A stretch of 64,000 nt of DNA, taken from UBA2231 sp964415175 (GTDB lineage Bacteria; Elusimicrobiota; Elusimicrobia; Elusimicrobiales; UBA9959). The DNA is taken from the NCBI GenBank assembly GCA_964415175.1, contig CAYPYG010000005.1, positions 1 through 64,000 on the forward strand, written 5' to 3'. The translations under genes and the position numbers were made by a program. Each line of letters opens with the position of its first letter. Position 1 is the stretch's first letter. The notes beneath the pieces are model-generated. The model did not search any database, had not been told where the DNA came from, and was given only the letters and a program-made list of their open reading frames with translations. Of this stretch, positions 42,509 to 50,793 are shown in pieces.

Positions 42509-44747
42509 ACGGGTCGTCGAGCCCGGTCTCGCGCAGCAGAGCGCGGACGGCCTCCCGGAAAGCGGGGGTCTCGGCGGGCAGGTCCTTTTCCTCCAGTCTT
42601 TCGGCCAGGACCCTGCGCAATCCGGGGAGGTGCGCCGTGAACGGGGCGTCCGAGAAGAGCCGGGCCCACGGCCCCGCGAAGGCCAGGGCGGGGTCCGAAC
42701 GCTCCAGCAGCAGCCGCAGATGCGCCACCGCCTGGCGGCAGGTCTCGTGCGCCCCCGGCGGCGGGGAGCCCAGGAGATCGGTAAGCCGGCGCAGCAGGGC
42801 CGGCAGGGAAGGGTCCTGCAGCCTGGCCGGGGAAAGGCGGCGCAGTTCCGAAAGCCAGCTCTTCTCGTCGGCCGAGGGCCTGCCGGCGGAGAGCCCGGCC
42901 GCGGCGGCCGTCCAGGCCGCCTCTCCCGTGAGAGAGCCCGCCCTCATTTCCAGCGCGAGCCGCGCGCGGGCCAGCTCGATGGTCCCCGCCGCGGAGGCGG
43001 CGGCGGAGAGACCGGCCAGCGAGGCGGAAGCCGCTTCCGCGTCCGCGGCCGGGGCGGCGAGGGCGAACGCTTCCCCCTCCCGCGGCAGTACGGCGAGCAC
43101 GGCGAACTCCTCGTTGGCGAGAGTGTCCCGGTCCTCCACCCGGAGGCAGCAGCCCAGGAACGCGGCGCCCTCCTTATCGAAACGCTCCTCGTAATTGACC
43201 AGCACGTGGAAACGGCCCTGGCGCGGCGCGGGGGGGAGCCCGGCCGCCAGGAACAGGGCCTTGGAACAGGCGGCCAGGACGGGTCCGCGCGGTTTGCGGA
43301 ACTCCCCGAGGAAAGCGGCGCCGGTTCCCTCCCCGCCTTCGTCCAGGAGCCCGGCGAACCCTTCCGCCGCCGCTTCGCCGTCGGGACCGGCCAGGGAGCA
43401 GGCGGCCGCCGCCCAGGCCAGCGCGCCGCGCGCGGCGGGGGAATCCGGGCCGTCGAAATACCAGGCGTCGCTGTCCAGCGAGAGCAGGCGGGCCTGCTGC
43501 ATGCGCAGGAGTTCCATGGCTTTTCTGGCTTCGGCGGGTTTCGGCTGCCGCCCGAAAGCGCGGGAGAGGAACCTGCGGGCCTCGTGCGGGTCCGCGCAGG
43601 CCAGCGCGGCGCCCGCTTCCTCGAGGACTTTCCACGGGTCGCCGAACAGGGCGGCGCCCTCCCTTTCGTAGACGGCGGCGCAGCGCTCCTCCAGCAGGGC
43701 CGCGGCGCGGCGCAGGGCGGGGCGCCACCTGACCGGCCTTTCCGGACCGGAGGAGTCGCGGCAGGAGCACTCCCCGGACCAGCGTTCCAGACCGTGAGGG
43801 CAGGCGGAGGAGGAGGGCGAAGCTATCTCGACTTCGTACGCGGGGCGGTTGTCCCGCAGGAAAGAGGCGTAATTGGAAAGTCCCCAGCGAGAGCTCCTGT
43901 TCACCGAGCGCAGGAAAGAGACCAGCCTTCCGGCGGCGCCGGGATGGCGGCGGGAGTGGCGTTCCCAGTCCAGCGCCGCGGAAGCGAGCGCGGCGCCGCG
44001 GCCATGCGGGATCTCGGCTTCGACGGCGGCCGAGAGCTCCGGCGCGGAGCAGGGCGAGGAGCGGAGGAGCCCGGAGATGCGGGGGCTGGAGAAGAAGACC
44101 GCCAGCGAGGCGCCGTCCGGGGAACTCCACTGGTAGGGAACGCCCGTGTCGAGGCTGTTGGGATTGGCCGGTTCCCATTTCTGCAGCCCCCGCTTGCGGA
44201 AAGCCCGCGCCTGGGACGGGGCCAGGACGGTGAAAAGAACGCCGGCTTCGGCCAGGGCCGCCAGCGTGTCCTCGTCGGCGGCGTTCTCGGGCAGCCACAT
44301 CCCCGCGGCCCTGCGCTTGAACCTGCGCTCGAAATAGTCCAGGCCCCAGCGCACGGCGGCGCGCCTGTCGCGCGGGGAAAGGAGCGGCAGCGCCGCGTGG
44401 GGCCAGGGATGCGCGAGCGCCGCGCCCTCGCCGGATTCCCTGACGGCGCGCCGGTCGGCCTCGGCCAGCGCGGCCGGCAGTTCGGGGAAGAACGCGTCGA
44501 GCCAGTCGAGCAGGCGGGGGGAGATGTCGAAGCTCGTGAGGCCGCAGAAGTCCGGCGGCCCCCCGGCCGGGGAGCCGCCGGAAACGCGGGCCGCCGCGTA
44601 AAGGGGCAGAAGTTCCTCCGCGGCCAGCCGGTGGTCCGCGTCCCGCCAGGGCCGGGCCGAAGGCTCGGCCTTCCAGTCGCCGGTCCGGGGGTCGGCGGCG
44701 GCCTGGCCGCGGAAATGGGCGTGCAGGCAGAAGAACTTGTTCTTCAT
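42483..44747 (-). CDS. GH57-like glycoside hydrolase with DUF3536-type C-terminus
   Basis: 754 aa. The N-terminus KFFCLHAHFRG, then TSFDISPRLLDWLDAFFPEL, ALAHPWPHAALPLLSPRDRRAAVRWGLDYFERRF and GMWLPENAADEDTLAALAEAGVLFTVLAPSQ form the GH57-type TIM-barrel pattern (MWLPE includes the nucleophile Glu). The rest resembles the DUF3536 region of large bacterial GH57 relatives. It probably acts on alpha-glucan. glgC lies 34 bp upstream on the same strand, supporting a role in glycogen metabolism. Residue composition is Ala-rich toward the C-terminus. Confidence 0.8.
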   Translation of the reverse strand: MKNKFFCLHAHFRGQAAADPRTGDWKAEPSARPWRDADHRLAAEELLPLYAAARVSGGSPAGGPPDFCGLTSFDISPRLLDWLDAFFPELPAALAEADRRAVRESGEGAALAHPWPHAALPLLSPRDRRAAVRWGLDYFERRFKRRAAGMWLPENAADEDTLAALAEAGVLFTVLAPSQARAFRKRGLQKWEPANPNSLDTGVPYQWSSPDGASLAVFFSSPRISGLLRSSPCSAPELSAAVEAEIPHGRGAALASAALDWERHSRRHPGAAGRLVSFLRSVNRSSRWGLSNYASFLRDNRPAYEVEIASPSSSACPHGLERWSGECSCRDSSGPERPVRWRPALRRAAALLEERCAAVYEREGAALFGDPWKVLEEAGAALACADPHEARRFLSRAFGRQPKPAEARKAMELLRMQQARLLSLDSDAWYFDGPDSPAARGALAWAAAACSLAGPDGEAAAEGFAGLLDEGGEGTGAAFLGEFRKPRGPVLAACSKALFLAAGLPPAPRQGRFHVLVNYEERFDKEGAAFLGCCLRVEDRDTLANEEFAVLAVLPREGEAFALAAPAADAEAASASLAGLSAAASAAGTIELARARLALEMRAGSLTGEAAWTAAAAGLSAGRPSADEKSWLSELRRLSPARLQDPSLPALLRRLTDLLGSPPPGAHETCRQAVAHLRLLLERSDPALAFAGPWARLFSDAPFTAHLPGLRRVLAERLEEKDLPAETPAFREAVRALLRETGLDDPYDLEKTKA

Positions 44748-44781
44748 CGGGCGCTCCCTTCCCCCCGGCGCCGCGAGCGGC

Positions 44782-45990
44782 TCACTCCCACTTGGAGATG
44801 CCGCGCGGTATGACCACGATGCCGTCGGGGTCGATGTAGTGGCGCTGGGAGTCCTTCTCCGCGTCGTAACCGATCACGCTCCTGGGCTCGATCGTGTTGA
44901 AGCGGTCCATGATGACCTTGCGCAGGCGCGAGCCGGCCTTTATCTCGCAGCCGTCCATGATGATGCAGTCCTCGAGCTGGCATTTCTCGTGTATGGTGAC
45001 GTGGTTGGAGAGGATGCAGCGCTTGAGCGAGGACTGGTTGATGAAACAGCCGTCGGAGATCATGCAGTCCTGCAGGTTCGACTCCAGGATCTTGGCGGGC
45101 GCCGAATTGGTCTTGTCGTCCTGTATCGGCCACTGCGGGTTGTTGAGGTCGAGTTTCGGCCTGGCGCCGAGCAGGTCCATGTGCGCCTGCCAGAAAGCGT
45201 CGATCGTGCCCACGTCGCGCCAGTAGTTCTTCTCTTCGTACGGCCTGACCCCGGGCAGCACCTGGCTGTCGAAGTTGTAGGCGAAGACGCGGTAGCGCTT
45301 GTGGATGCTGGGCAGGATGGTCTTGCCGAAGTCCAGGCCCTTGCTGTCGCCGGATTCCTCGTGCAGGATCTTGACCAGGGCGTCGTAGCTGAAGATGTAG
45401 TTGCCCATCGAGGCGAAGGCGTGGTTGGGGTCGCCCGGGATGGGCTTCGGGTTCTTCGGCTTCTCTTCGAAGCCCGTCACCTTGTTCCTGGAGTCCACGA
45501 GTATCGTGCCGAAGCGCGAGGCCTGCTTCAGCGGGACCGTCAGCGCCGAGATCGTGACGTCCGCGTTGTTCTTCACGTGGAAGTCTATCATCTTGCGTAT
45601 GTCCATGCGGTAGATGTGGTCCGCGCCGAACACGGCGACGAGGTCCGGCTTGTAGTCGTTGACCAGGTTCATGTTCTGCTTGACGGCGTCGGCCGTGCCG
45701 CGGTACCAGACCTCCCCGAGGCGCATCTGGGGCGGGACCACCGTGATGAAGTGGTCCTTGATCATGCCTCCCTGGTTCCAGGTATTGCGCAGGTACTCTA
45801 TCAGCGACTGCGACAGGTACTGCACGAGCACGTAGTTGGAATAGATGCCCGAGTTGATGAAGTTGGAGATCACGAAGTCGATGATGCGGTATTTGCCGCC
45901 GAACGGCACCGCCGGCTTGGAGCGTTCCTTGGTGAGAGGGTAGAGCCGCTCTCCCTTGCCCCCGGCCATGATTATCCCCAGTGTTCTCAT
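44782..45990 (-). CDS. glgC: glucose-1-phosphate adenylyltransferase
   Basis: 402 aa. Makes ADP-glucose for glycogen synthesis. Seen: MAGGKGERLYPLTKERSKPAVPFGGKYRIIDF (N-terminal nucleotidyltransferase signature), WYRGTADAVKQN, FGADHIYRMD, GFEEKPKNPKPIPG (ADP-glucose binding), YWRDVGTIDAFWQAHMDLL, and a C-terminal left-handed beta-helix (CMISDGCFI, CILSNHVTIHEKCQLEDCIIMDG). All marks of GlgC, not of a GlmU- or RfbA-type enzyme. AAGGAG precedes the ATG. Glycogen synthase and branching enzyme are outside the window. Confidence 0.96.
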   Translation of the reverse strand: MRTLGIIMAGGKGERLYPLTKERSKPAVPFGGKYRIIDFVISNFINSGIYSNYVLVQYLSQSLIEYLRNTWNQGGMIKDHFITVVPPQMRLGEVWYRGTADAVKQNMNLVNDYKPDLVAVFGADHIYRMDIRKMIDFHVKNNADVTISALTVPLKQASRFGTILVDSRNKVTGFEEKPKNPKPIPGDPNHAFASMGNYIFSYDALVKILHEESGDSKGLDFGKTILPSIHKRYRVFAYNFDSQVLPGVRPYEEKNYWRDVGTIDAFWQAHMDLLGARPKLDLNNPQWPIQDDKTNSAPAKILESNLQDCMISDGCFINQSSLKRCILSNHVTIHEKCQLEDCIIMDGCEIKAGSRLRKVIMDRFNTIEPRSVIGYDAEKDSQRHYIDPDGIVVIPRGISKWE

Positions 45991-46035
45991 AACGACTCCT
46001 TGTGTCCCGCCCGGTTTTCCCGCTCCCGGCGGGTC

Positions 46036-46731
46036 TCAGTTTATGGCGTCCAGTATGTCGCGCAGGTCCCTGCCCACGCAGAAGAAGACCGGCCTGTCCA
46101 GCGAGGTGTAGCGTTTGATGCGCTGCTCGCGCAGTTCCTTGGTCGCCGCCGCCAGGTCGGAGAGGGAGCGCGCCTCGCGCACCACCAGCATCTCCTGTTC
46201 GTCGAGGCCGTAGGACATGAACATGTTCTCCTGGATGTCGGCGTGCCTGGCCAGCACGCGGAGGCGCTCGTTCTGCAGAGCGGTCCTCTCCTCCTCGGAG
46301 AGGTCGTACCAGGAATGGGTCTTGATGACGGGATGCAGCAGCATGTACTTGTGCCGGCCGAACAGGTCCCTGGGCAGGAAGCCGAAATCCAGGTCCTTGC
46401 GCTGGCCGTCGGGGAAGGTGTGGATGCCCAGGAAAGAATGGGTCGGCAGCAGCCAGCGGCCTATGCCGGCGGAGAAGGTCCGGGCGCAGAGCTCCTGCAG
46501 GAAGTCCAGGTCCTGCGACATGCGCCAGAAGAGGACGTCGGAGTCAGAACGCAGGCCGGAGACCAGGTAGGTGCGCAGGAAGATCTTCTCCTGGCAGGAG
46601 GCCACCAGGTTCTCGAACTCCTGCTTGGCGGCTATCTTCTCGTTGGAGATCAGGCGCCTGAAGGCCGGGTCCAGCTTCAGGAACATGAAACTGGAATAGG
46701 CGAGGTTAGGGCTTTTTCTGGTCTTTTCCAC
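46036..46731 (-). CDS. chlorite dismutase family heme protein (HemQ-like)
   Basis: 231 aa. The C-terminal half carries the family pattern HPVIKTHSWYDLSEEERTALQNER with the WY...L..EER block near the expected proximal His, then ADIQENMFMSYGLDEQEMLVVREARSLSDLAAATKELREQRIKRYTSLDRPVFFCVG. Members include HemQ (coproheme decarboxylase), true chlorite dismutases and heme peroxidase-like proteins. The catalytic subtype cannot be read here and no heme genes are adjacent. The start overlaps the upstream adaptor-like gene by 26 bp. Confidence 0.8.
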   Translation of the reverse strand: MEKTRKSPNLAYSSFMFLKLDPAFRRLISNEKIAAKQEFENLVASCQEKIFLRTYLVSGLRSDSDVLFWRMSQDLDFLQELCARTFSAGIGRWLLPTHSFLGIHTFPDGQRKDLDFGFLPRDLFGRHKYMLLHPVIKTHSWYDLSEEERTALQNERLRVLARHADIQENMFMSYGLDEQEMLVVREARSLSDLAAATKELREQRIKRYTSLDRPVFFCVGRDLRDILDAIN

Positions 46732-47593
46732 GTTTTCTCTCCTCCGCTTTTCCGGGCTCCGCGGTCCGGGGCGGCTCCGGCAGGAGTATCGCGTTCCCGC
46801 GGCGGGTTATCTCCGCCTCCTCGAAATTCATCAGGCCGGTCTCTATCTCGGTCATCAGGTACTTGCGCCCGTCCTTCTCCACGATGGCCCCGCGCGGCGC
46901 TATCTCGGCCCCGGCCGCCTTTCCGAGCAGGATCTCCCCGTCGAACCGGTGCCCTATGCGTATCTTCTCCCTGAGCTGGTCGGCCTCCAGCCAGAGCCGG
47001 TAGAAACCCGGTTCCTCCTCCAGGGGCACCACTCCGGTGACTTTGGCCGTCAGTTTCACGGCGGGGTCCCTGGCATAGCTCAGATCGGCGGTCATGCCCG
47101 GCCGCGGGACGTAGTAGAGGCGTTCGGTGTTGCGGCCGATCAGCATGATCTTCCTGGCCACGGTGAAAAGCCTCTCCCCTTTCGTGACCGCGGTCTTGGG
47201 GGCGGTGTGCAGGGCCGAGATTATGCCGGTGTGCTCCGGTTTTACGTCGTAGATCTTGAAGACGCCCTTCCAGCGTTTCTCCATCTGCGCCAGGGCGTCC
47301 CTCGAAGTGGAGTCTATCATCGCGGCCATCTCGCCGGAGACCATCTTGGCCAGCACGCTCTTGGGCGTGACGAAATCGAACAGCTCCCCTATCACTTCCT
47401 CCACCCGTCCGTCGAAAAGGGCGTAAACGTCGTAAGCGTCCTGGGCGGTGGCGATGCCGGAGAATTTCGCGCGCAGCTCGAGGTCGCCGCGGCGGATGGA
47501 ACCCTCTCCCGGCGCGAAGGTCAGCGTGGTCTGGGCCTGGGCCGCGGCGGCGGCCAGCAGGACGGAGAGGAAGAGCGCCGCCCTAGTCCGCAT
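46706..47593 (-). CDS. exported protein, periplasmic adaptor (HlyD/RND)-like
   Basis: 295 aa with a signal peptide (MRTRAALFLSVLLAAAAAQAQ). The chain is beta-rich with adaptor-like blocks: FDGRVEEVIGELFDFVTPKSVLAKMVSGEMAAMID and GIISALHTAPKTAVTKGERLFTVARK (lipoyl/barrel-sandwich halves), and VTGVVPLEEEPGFYRLWLEADQ with IRIGHRFDGEILLGKAAG (beta-barrel). The long alpha-hairpin of tripartite pumps is absent, and no inner-membrane pump gene is adjacent. A basic charged tail (EERKRGKDQKKP) ends it. Function is uncertain. It overlaps thyX by 11 bp. Confidence 0.5.
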   Translation of the reverse strand: MRTRAALFLSVLLAAAAAQAQTTLTFAPGEGSIRRGDLELRAKFSGIATAQDAYDVYALFDGRVEEVIGELFDFVTPKSVLAKMVSGEMAAMIDSTSRDALAQMEKRWKGVFKIYDVKPEHTGIISALHTAPKTAVTKGERLFTVARKIMLIGRNTERLYYVPRPGMTADLSYARDPAVKLTAKVTGVVPLEEEPGFYRLWLEADQLREKIRIGHRFDGEILLGKAAGAEIAPRGAIVEKDGRKYLMTEIETGLMNFEEAEITRRGNAILLPEPPRTAEPGKAEERKRGKDQKKP

Positions 47594-48269
47594 TCAGCCT
47601 CCGGTGCGCCTCCCAGGTCCACGGCATCTTCCCGCGGAAGATCTCCGCTATGGCCTCGGCGTAGCGCCGTATCTCCAGCTGGGCGTGCTTGTCCAGGCGC
47701 AGATCGAGGAAATTAAGGAGGCTCCTGGCGTTCACGGTCCAGTAGAACTGGGTGTACTGGGAGACCGGCAGGACGCCGCGGGCCATCTCCCTGGCGACGC
47801 CGGCCTTGAGCAGGGCCTGGTAGGCCGCGTAGGAGGCCTCGATGGCCGCCGAATATTCCGCCGAGAGCTTCCGGTGGTCCAGCCCGCCCTCCACGGAACC
47901 CTGGCGGTTGACGGTGTCCTGCGCCCGGAATTCCTCCGGCATGTAGAACTCGTCGTGCACCTCGGTGTAGCGGGCGCTGATCTCGTTGTAGGAAGCTATG
48001 CGGTGGCGCATCCACTGCCTGGCCACGAAGATGGGGCACTTTATGTGGAACTGGAAGACGGAGTGCTCGAAGGGGGAGAAATGGCCGTGCTCCAGCAGGT
48101 ACTCGAGCAGCTTGCGGTCGCGGTCCTCGCCCTTGGAAACGCCGCCGAAAGAGACGCGGGCCGACTCGACCGCGCGCATGTCGCCGCCCATGAAATCCAC
48201 CAGCTTGACGAAGCCCTTGTCGAGCACCGCCGCCGCGCCTTCCGGCGCCTTTGTCTTAGTGCCTGCCAT
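47583..48269 (-). CDS. thyX: FAD-dependent thymidylate synthase ThyX
   Basis: 228 aa. Makes dTMP from dUMP using methylenetetrahydrofolate, FAD and NADPH. The ThyX signature RHRIASYNEISARYTEV is complete, after GHFSPFEHSVFQFHIKCPIFVARQWMRHR. The C-terminal TVNARSLLNFLDLRLDKHAQLEIRRYA with a catalytic-region Arg pair is typical. It replaces the unrelated ThyA. A GGAGGGG site precedes the ATG. It is divergent from mazG, which also serves nucleotide-pool control. Confidence 0.96.
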   Translation of the reverse strand: MAGTKTKAPEGAAAVLDKGFVKLVDFMGGDMRAVESARVSFGGVSKGEDRDRKLLEYLLEHGHFSPFEHSVFQFHIKCPIFVARQWMRHRIASYNEISARYTEVHDEFYMPEEFRAQDTVNRQGSVEGGLDHRKLSAEYSAAIEASYAAYQALLKAGVAREMARGVLPVSQYTQFYWTVNARSLLNFLDLRLDKHAQLEIRRYAEAIAEIFRGKMPWTWEAHRRLNAD

Positions 48270-48339
48270 TACCCCTCCGGGCGGCCCTCCCCGCGTTTTC
48301 GCGGGATCCGGGGATTTTATAGGTCCGCGTTTTTAATTA

Positions 48340-48345
48340 TATACT
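48340..48345 (+). promoter_or_regulatory. candidate -10 box upstream of mazG
   Basis: TATACT in an AT-rich patch (TTTTTAATTATATACTTT). The expected start, near 48352, lies after the first in-frame ATG (48348), so the functional start is more likely ATG 48387, which has a GGAG site. Confidence 0.4.
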
Positions 48346-48386
48346 TTATGGAGCTTGACAGTCTATCCGCTCCGGAGAACCGCTTT

Positions 48387-48827
48387 ATGGGCAAAAAAAC
48401 GATCGGACCGCATCCCCGGTACGCCGCGGCCGGCCGCGAGCTGGCCGGCCTCTGCGGCATAATGCGCCGCCTGCTCTCGCCGTCGGGCTGCCCCTGGGAC
48501 AGGGAACAGACGCACCGCTCGCTGCTGCGGCACCTGCGCTCGGAAACGCGGGAAGTCGAGCGCGCGGTGCGGGCGCGGGACTGGGGCAATCTCGAGGAGG
48601 AGCTCGGCGACCTGCTGCTGCAGGTGGTCTTCCACGCGGCCCTGGCCGAGGCCAAAGGGCGCTTTTCCATGCGCGACGTGGTCCGCGGAATAAACGCCAA
48701 ACTGGTCCGCCGCCACCCGCATGTTTTCGGCCGCGAGAAGCTGCGCACCTCCGGCGAGGTGCTCGCCCGGTGGAACGTGATCAAGAAAGAAGAGAAGCGC
48801 GCCGCCGCCGGGCGCCGGGGCCGCTGA
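48387..48827 (+). CDS. mazG: MazG-family nucleotide pyrophosphohydrolase, single domain
   Basis: 146 aa. Hydrolyses (d)NTPs to monophosphates, cleaning nucleotide pools. The MazG pattern is strong: SPSGCPWDREQTHRSLLRHL, ETREVE with EELGDLLLQVVFHAALAEAKGRF (metal-binding Glu/Asp), and INAKLVRRHPHVFG. Only one MazG domain is present, against two in the E. coli protein. Start 48387 is chosen over 48348 because of the promoter position and a GGAG site 8 bp upstream. The symporter gene follows 4 bp after the stop. Confidence 0.9.
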   Translation: MGKKTIGPHPRYAAAGRELAGLCGIMRRLLSPSGCPWDREQTHRSLLRHLRSETREVERAVRARDWGNLEEELGDLLLQVVFHAALAEAKGRFSMRDVVRGINAKLVRRHPHVFGREKLRTSGEVLARWNVIKKEEKRAAAGRRGR

Positions 48828-48831
48828 CGCT

Positions 48832-50313
48832 ATGGACGCCGCCTCCGCCGCCGTCGCTTTCGAGGGCCTGTCCGCGCTGGACTACGGCCTGCTGGGCGCC
48901 GCGGTGCTGGCGCTCTTCCTGATCTCCTGGTTCAAGGGCCGCGAGGAGCGCGATACCCGCGACTACTTCCTCGGCAGCCGCAAGACCCCCGTCTGGGTGG
49001 GCACGCTCTCCTTCGTCGCCACCGAGATCAGCGCCATGACCATAGTCGGCATACCGCCGATAGGCTACATGGAGAACTGGCAGTACCTGCAGTTCTTCCT
49101 CGGCTCCGCCGCGGCCCGCATACTCATAGCCTTCGTCTTCATCCCGGCCTTCTACCGGTTCAACTGCACCACCATCTACGAATTCCTGCGGCACCGTTTC
49201 GGCGCCGGCACGCAGTACGCCGGCTCGTCCTTCTTTTTCGTGACGCGGCTTTTCGCCTCCGGGGTGCGGCTCTACGCGGCGTCGCTGGCGGTCTCCGTCA
49301 TAATGGGCTGGGAGCTCTGGCACACGATAGTGTTCTTCACCGCCATCAGCGTCGTTTTCATAGGCTTCGGCGGCATCAAGGCGGTGCTCTGGACCGGCAC
49401 TTTCGAATCGGTGATGTTCTTCGCGGCCGGCGCGGCCGTGGCGGGCTGGCTGGTCGCGCATATCGACGGCGGCCTGGCGGGCGCCTGGCAGCTGGCTTCG
49501 GAGGCGGGAAAACTGTCGGTCTTCAACCTGGGCTGGGGCATGAAGGACCCCAACCTGCTGTGGGCCGCCCTGCTCAACGGCGTCTTCGGTTCGATGGCGG
49601 CCTTCGGCACCGACCAGGAGCTGATGCAGCGGCTGCTGACGCTGGAGACCCGGAAGGAGAGCCAGCGCACGCTGATCTACACCATCTTCACCAGCGTCCC
49701 GCTGACCTGGCTCTACCTGGCGATAGGCACGCTGCTCTACGTTTTCTACCGCCAGAACTCGGGCCTGCCGCTGCCGGAGAACGCCGACAAGATCCTGTCG
49801 CATTTCACGGTGCACGTGCTGCCCTCGGGTCTCAAGGGCCTGGTGCTGACGGCGGTGGTGCTGGCGAGCATAGACTCCCCGCTGAGCTCGCTGTCCTCGT
49901 CGTTCGTGACCGACATCTACAGGCCCCTGATAAGGAAGGACGGCGACGAGCGGCATTACCTCTTCGTCTCGCGGGTGAGCGTGGTCTGTTTCGGCCTGCT
50001 GCTGGCGCTCATAGCCTGGGCCTGCGCGGCGGGCTCCGGCCGCATGCTGTGGCTCGCCTTCAAGATCAACGGCGTGACGGCGGGCAGCCTGCTGGGCGTT
50101 TTCCTGCTGGGCCTGCTGACGGCGCGCCGCGCCGACCGGGCCAATATCGCGGCGATGGTGTTCAGCGCCGTCATGGCGGCGGTGGTGCTTTTCCTCTCGG
50201 AGAGGGGGACGCTGGCGCTGGGCTGGAGCTGGATCATCGTGATAGGGACCTTCTCCACCTTCGGCCTGGCCTGGCTGCTCGGCCCGCTGCTGGACCGCGA
50301 AAAACCCGTCTGA
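48832..50313 (+). CDS. sodium/solute symporter family (SSS) transporter
   Basis: 493-aa inner-membrane protein with about 13 helices and the LeuT-like fold. Family marks: RDYFLGSRKTPVWVGTLSFVATEISAMTIVGIPPIGY (N-terminal sodium-site helix), FYRFNCTTIYEFLRHRFG, FGTDQELMQRLLTLETRKESQRTLI, and ASIDSPLSSLSSSFVTDIYRPL. Substrate cannot be assigned. SSS carriers take sugars, amino acids, nucleosides, solutes or vitamins with Na+. It is coupled to mazG and followed by 480 bp of repeats. Confidence 0.92.
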   Translation: MDAASAAVAFEGLSALDYGLLGAAVLALFLISWFKGREERDTRDYFLGSRKTPVWVGTLSFVATEISAMTIVGIPPIGYMENWQYLQFFLGSAAARILIAFVFIPAFYRFNCTTIYEFLRHRFGAGTQYAGSSFFFVTRLFASGVRLYAASLAVSVIMGWELWHTIVFFTAISVVFIGFGGIKAVLWTGTFESVMFFAAGAAVAGWLVAHIDGGLAGAWQLASEAGKLSVFNLGWGMKDPNLLWAALLNGVFGSMAAFGTDQELMQRLLTLETRKESQRTLIYTIFTSVPLTWLYLAIGTLLYVFYRQNSGLPLPENADKILSHFTVHVLPSGLKGLVLTAVVLASIDSPLSSLSSSFVTDIYRPLIRKDGDERHYLFVSRVSVVCFGLLLALIAWACAAGSGRMLWLAFKINGVTAGSLLGVFLLGLLTARRADRANIAAMVFSAVMAAVVLFLSERGTLALGWSWIIVIGTFSTFGLAWLLGPLLDREKPV

Positions 50314-50362
50314 CCTCGATAGGTCCCCCGGAGGCTTCCACGCTTGTCACGGTCCGATTATT

Positions 50363-50565
50363 GGCTTCCCTCCCAGCCTTCCGTCCGCCGCGGTCCGGCT
50401 TTTTGAAATCCACCCTGCGCTTCGCTCGGCCGGGCACGAACTCGGCCTGCGCGCATAGCGCGCAAGGCCTCAAACAATCATGCCCGTCCGGCAGTGCCGG
50501 TTCCCGAGCTCCGCTTGGGAAAAAGCCTCCATCATGCGGCTTGCCGGAAGGCTGGGAGGGAAGCC
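50363..50565. repeat. 203-bp imperfect palindrome with 21-bp perfect terminal arms
   Basis: Positions 50363-50383 and 50545-50565 are perfect inverted copies beginning GGCTTCCCTCCCAGCC. Inside are nested pairs: GGCTTTTT with AAAAAGCC (about 50397-50404 and 50521-50537), CGGGCAC with GTGCCGG, and a central GGCCTGCGCGC-ATA-GCGCGCAAGGCC. The whole unit can fold as one long arm. It has no coding capacity. It could be a MITE or a structured transcript, adjacent to repeat copy 2. Confidence 0.75.
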
Positions 50566-50606
50566 TGCCCGTTAGGACTCCTATAAAGAAACAACCGGGG
50601 GATGGG

Positions 50607-50770
50607 GGCGGCTCACCTAAGAAAAACCGTCCGAAGCCGCGAGCTTACGGAGTATGCGCCGCAGCTGACGGTGCTTTGCTTCCCGCGGAGCGGAGGCGCA
50701 TACGAGAGCGAGCGGCGAGGTCGGAGCGCGAGCACGGTGTGCGAGCGGCGTTTTTTCGTGGTGAGCCGCC
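50607..50770. repeat. intergenic repeat family, copy 2
   Basis: Outer arms GGCGGCTCACC (50607-50617) and its complement (50760-50770). The core begins AAAAACCGTCCGAAG..CGAGCTTACG as in copy 1 and holds the 18-bp identity GCGAGCACGGTGTGCGAG (50728-50745). An internal hairpin pairs GTATGCGCC with GGCGCATAC (about 50652-50704). The remaining bases of the 50314-50793 gap show nothing else recognisable. Confidence 0.7.
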
Positions 50771-50793
50771 CTCAGCACCCGGAATAGTTTTTC

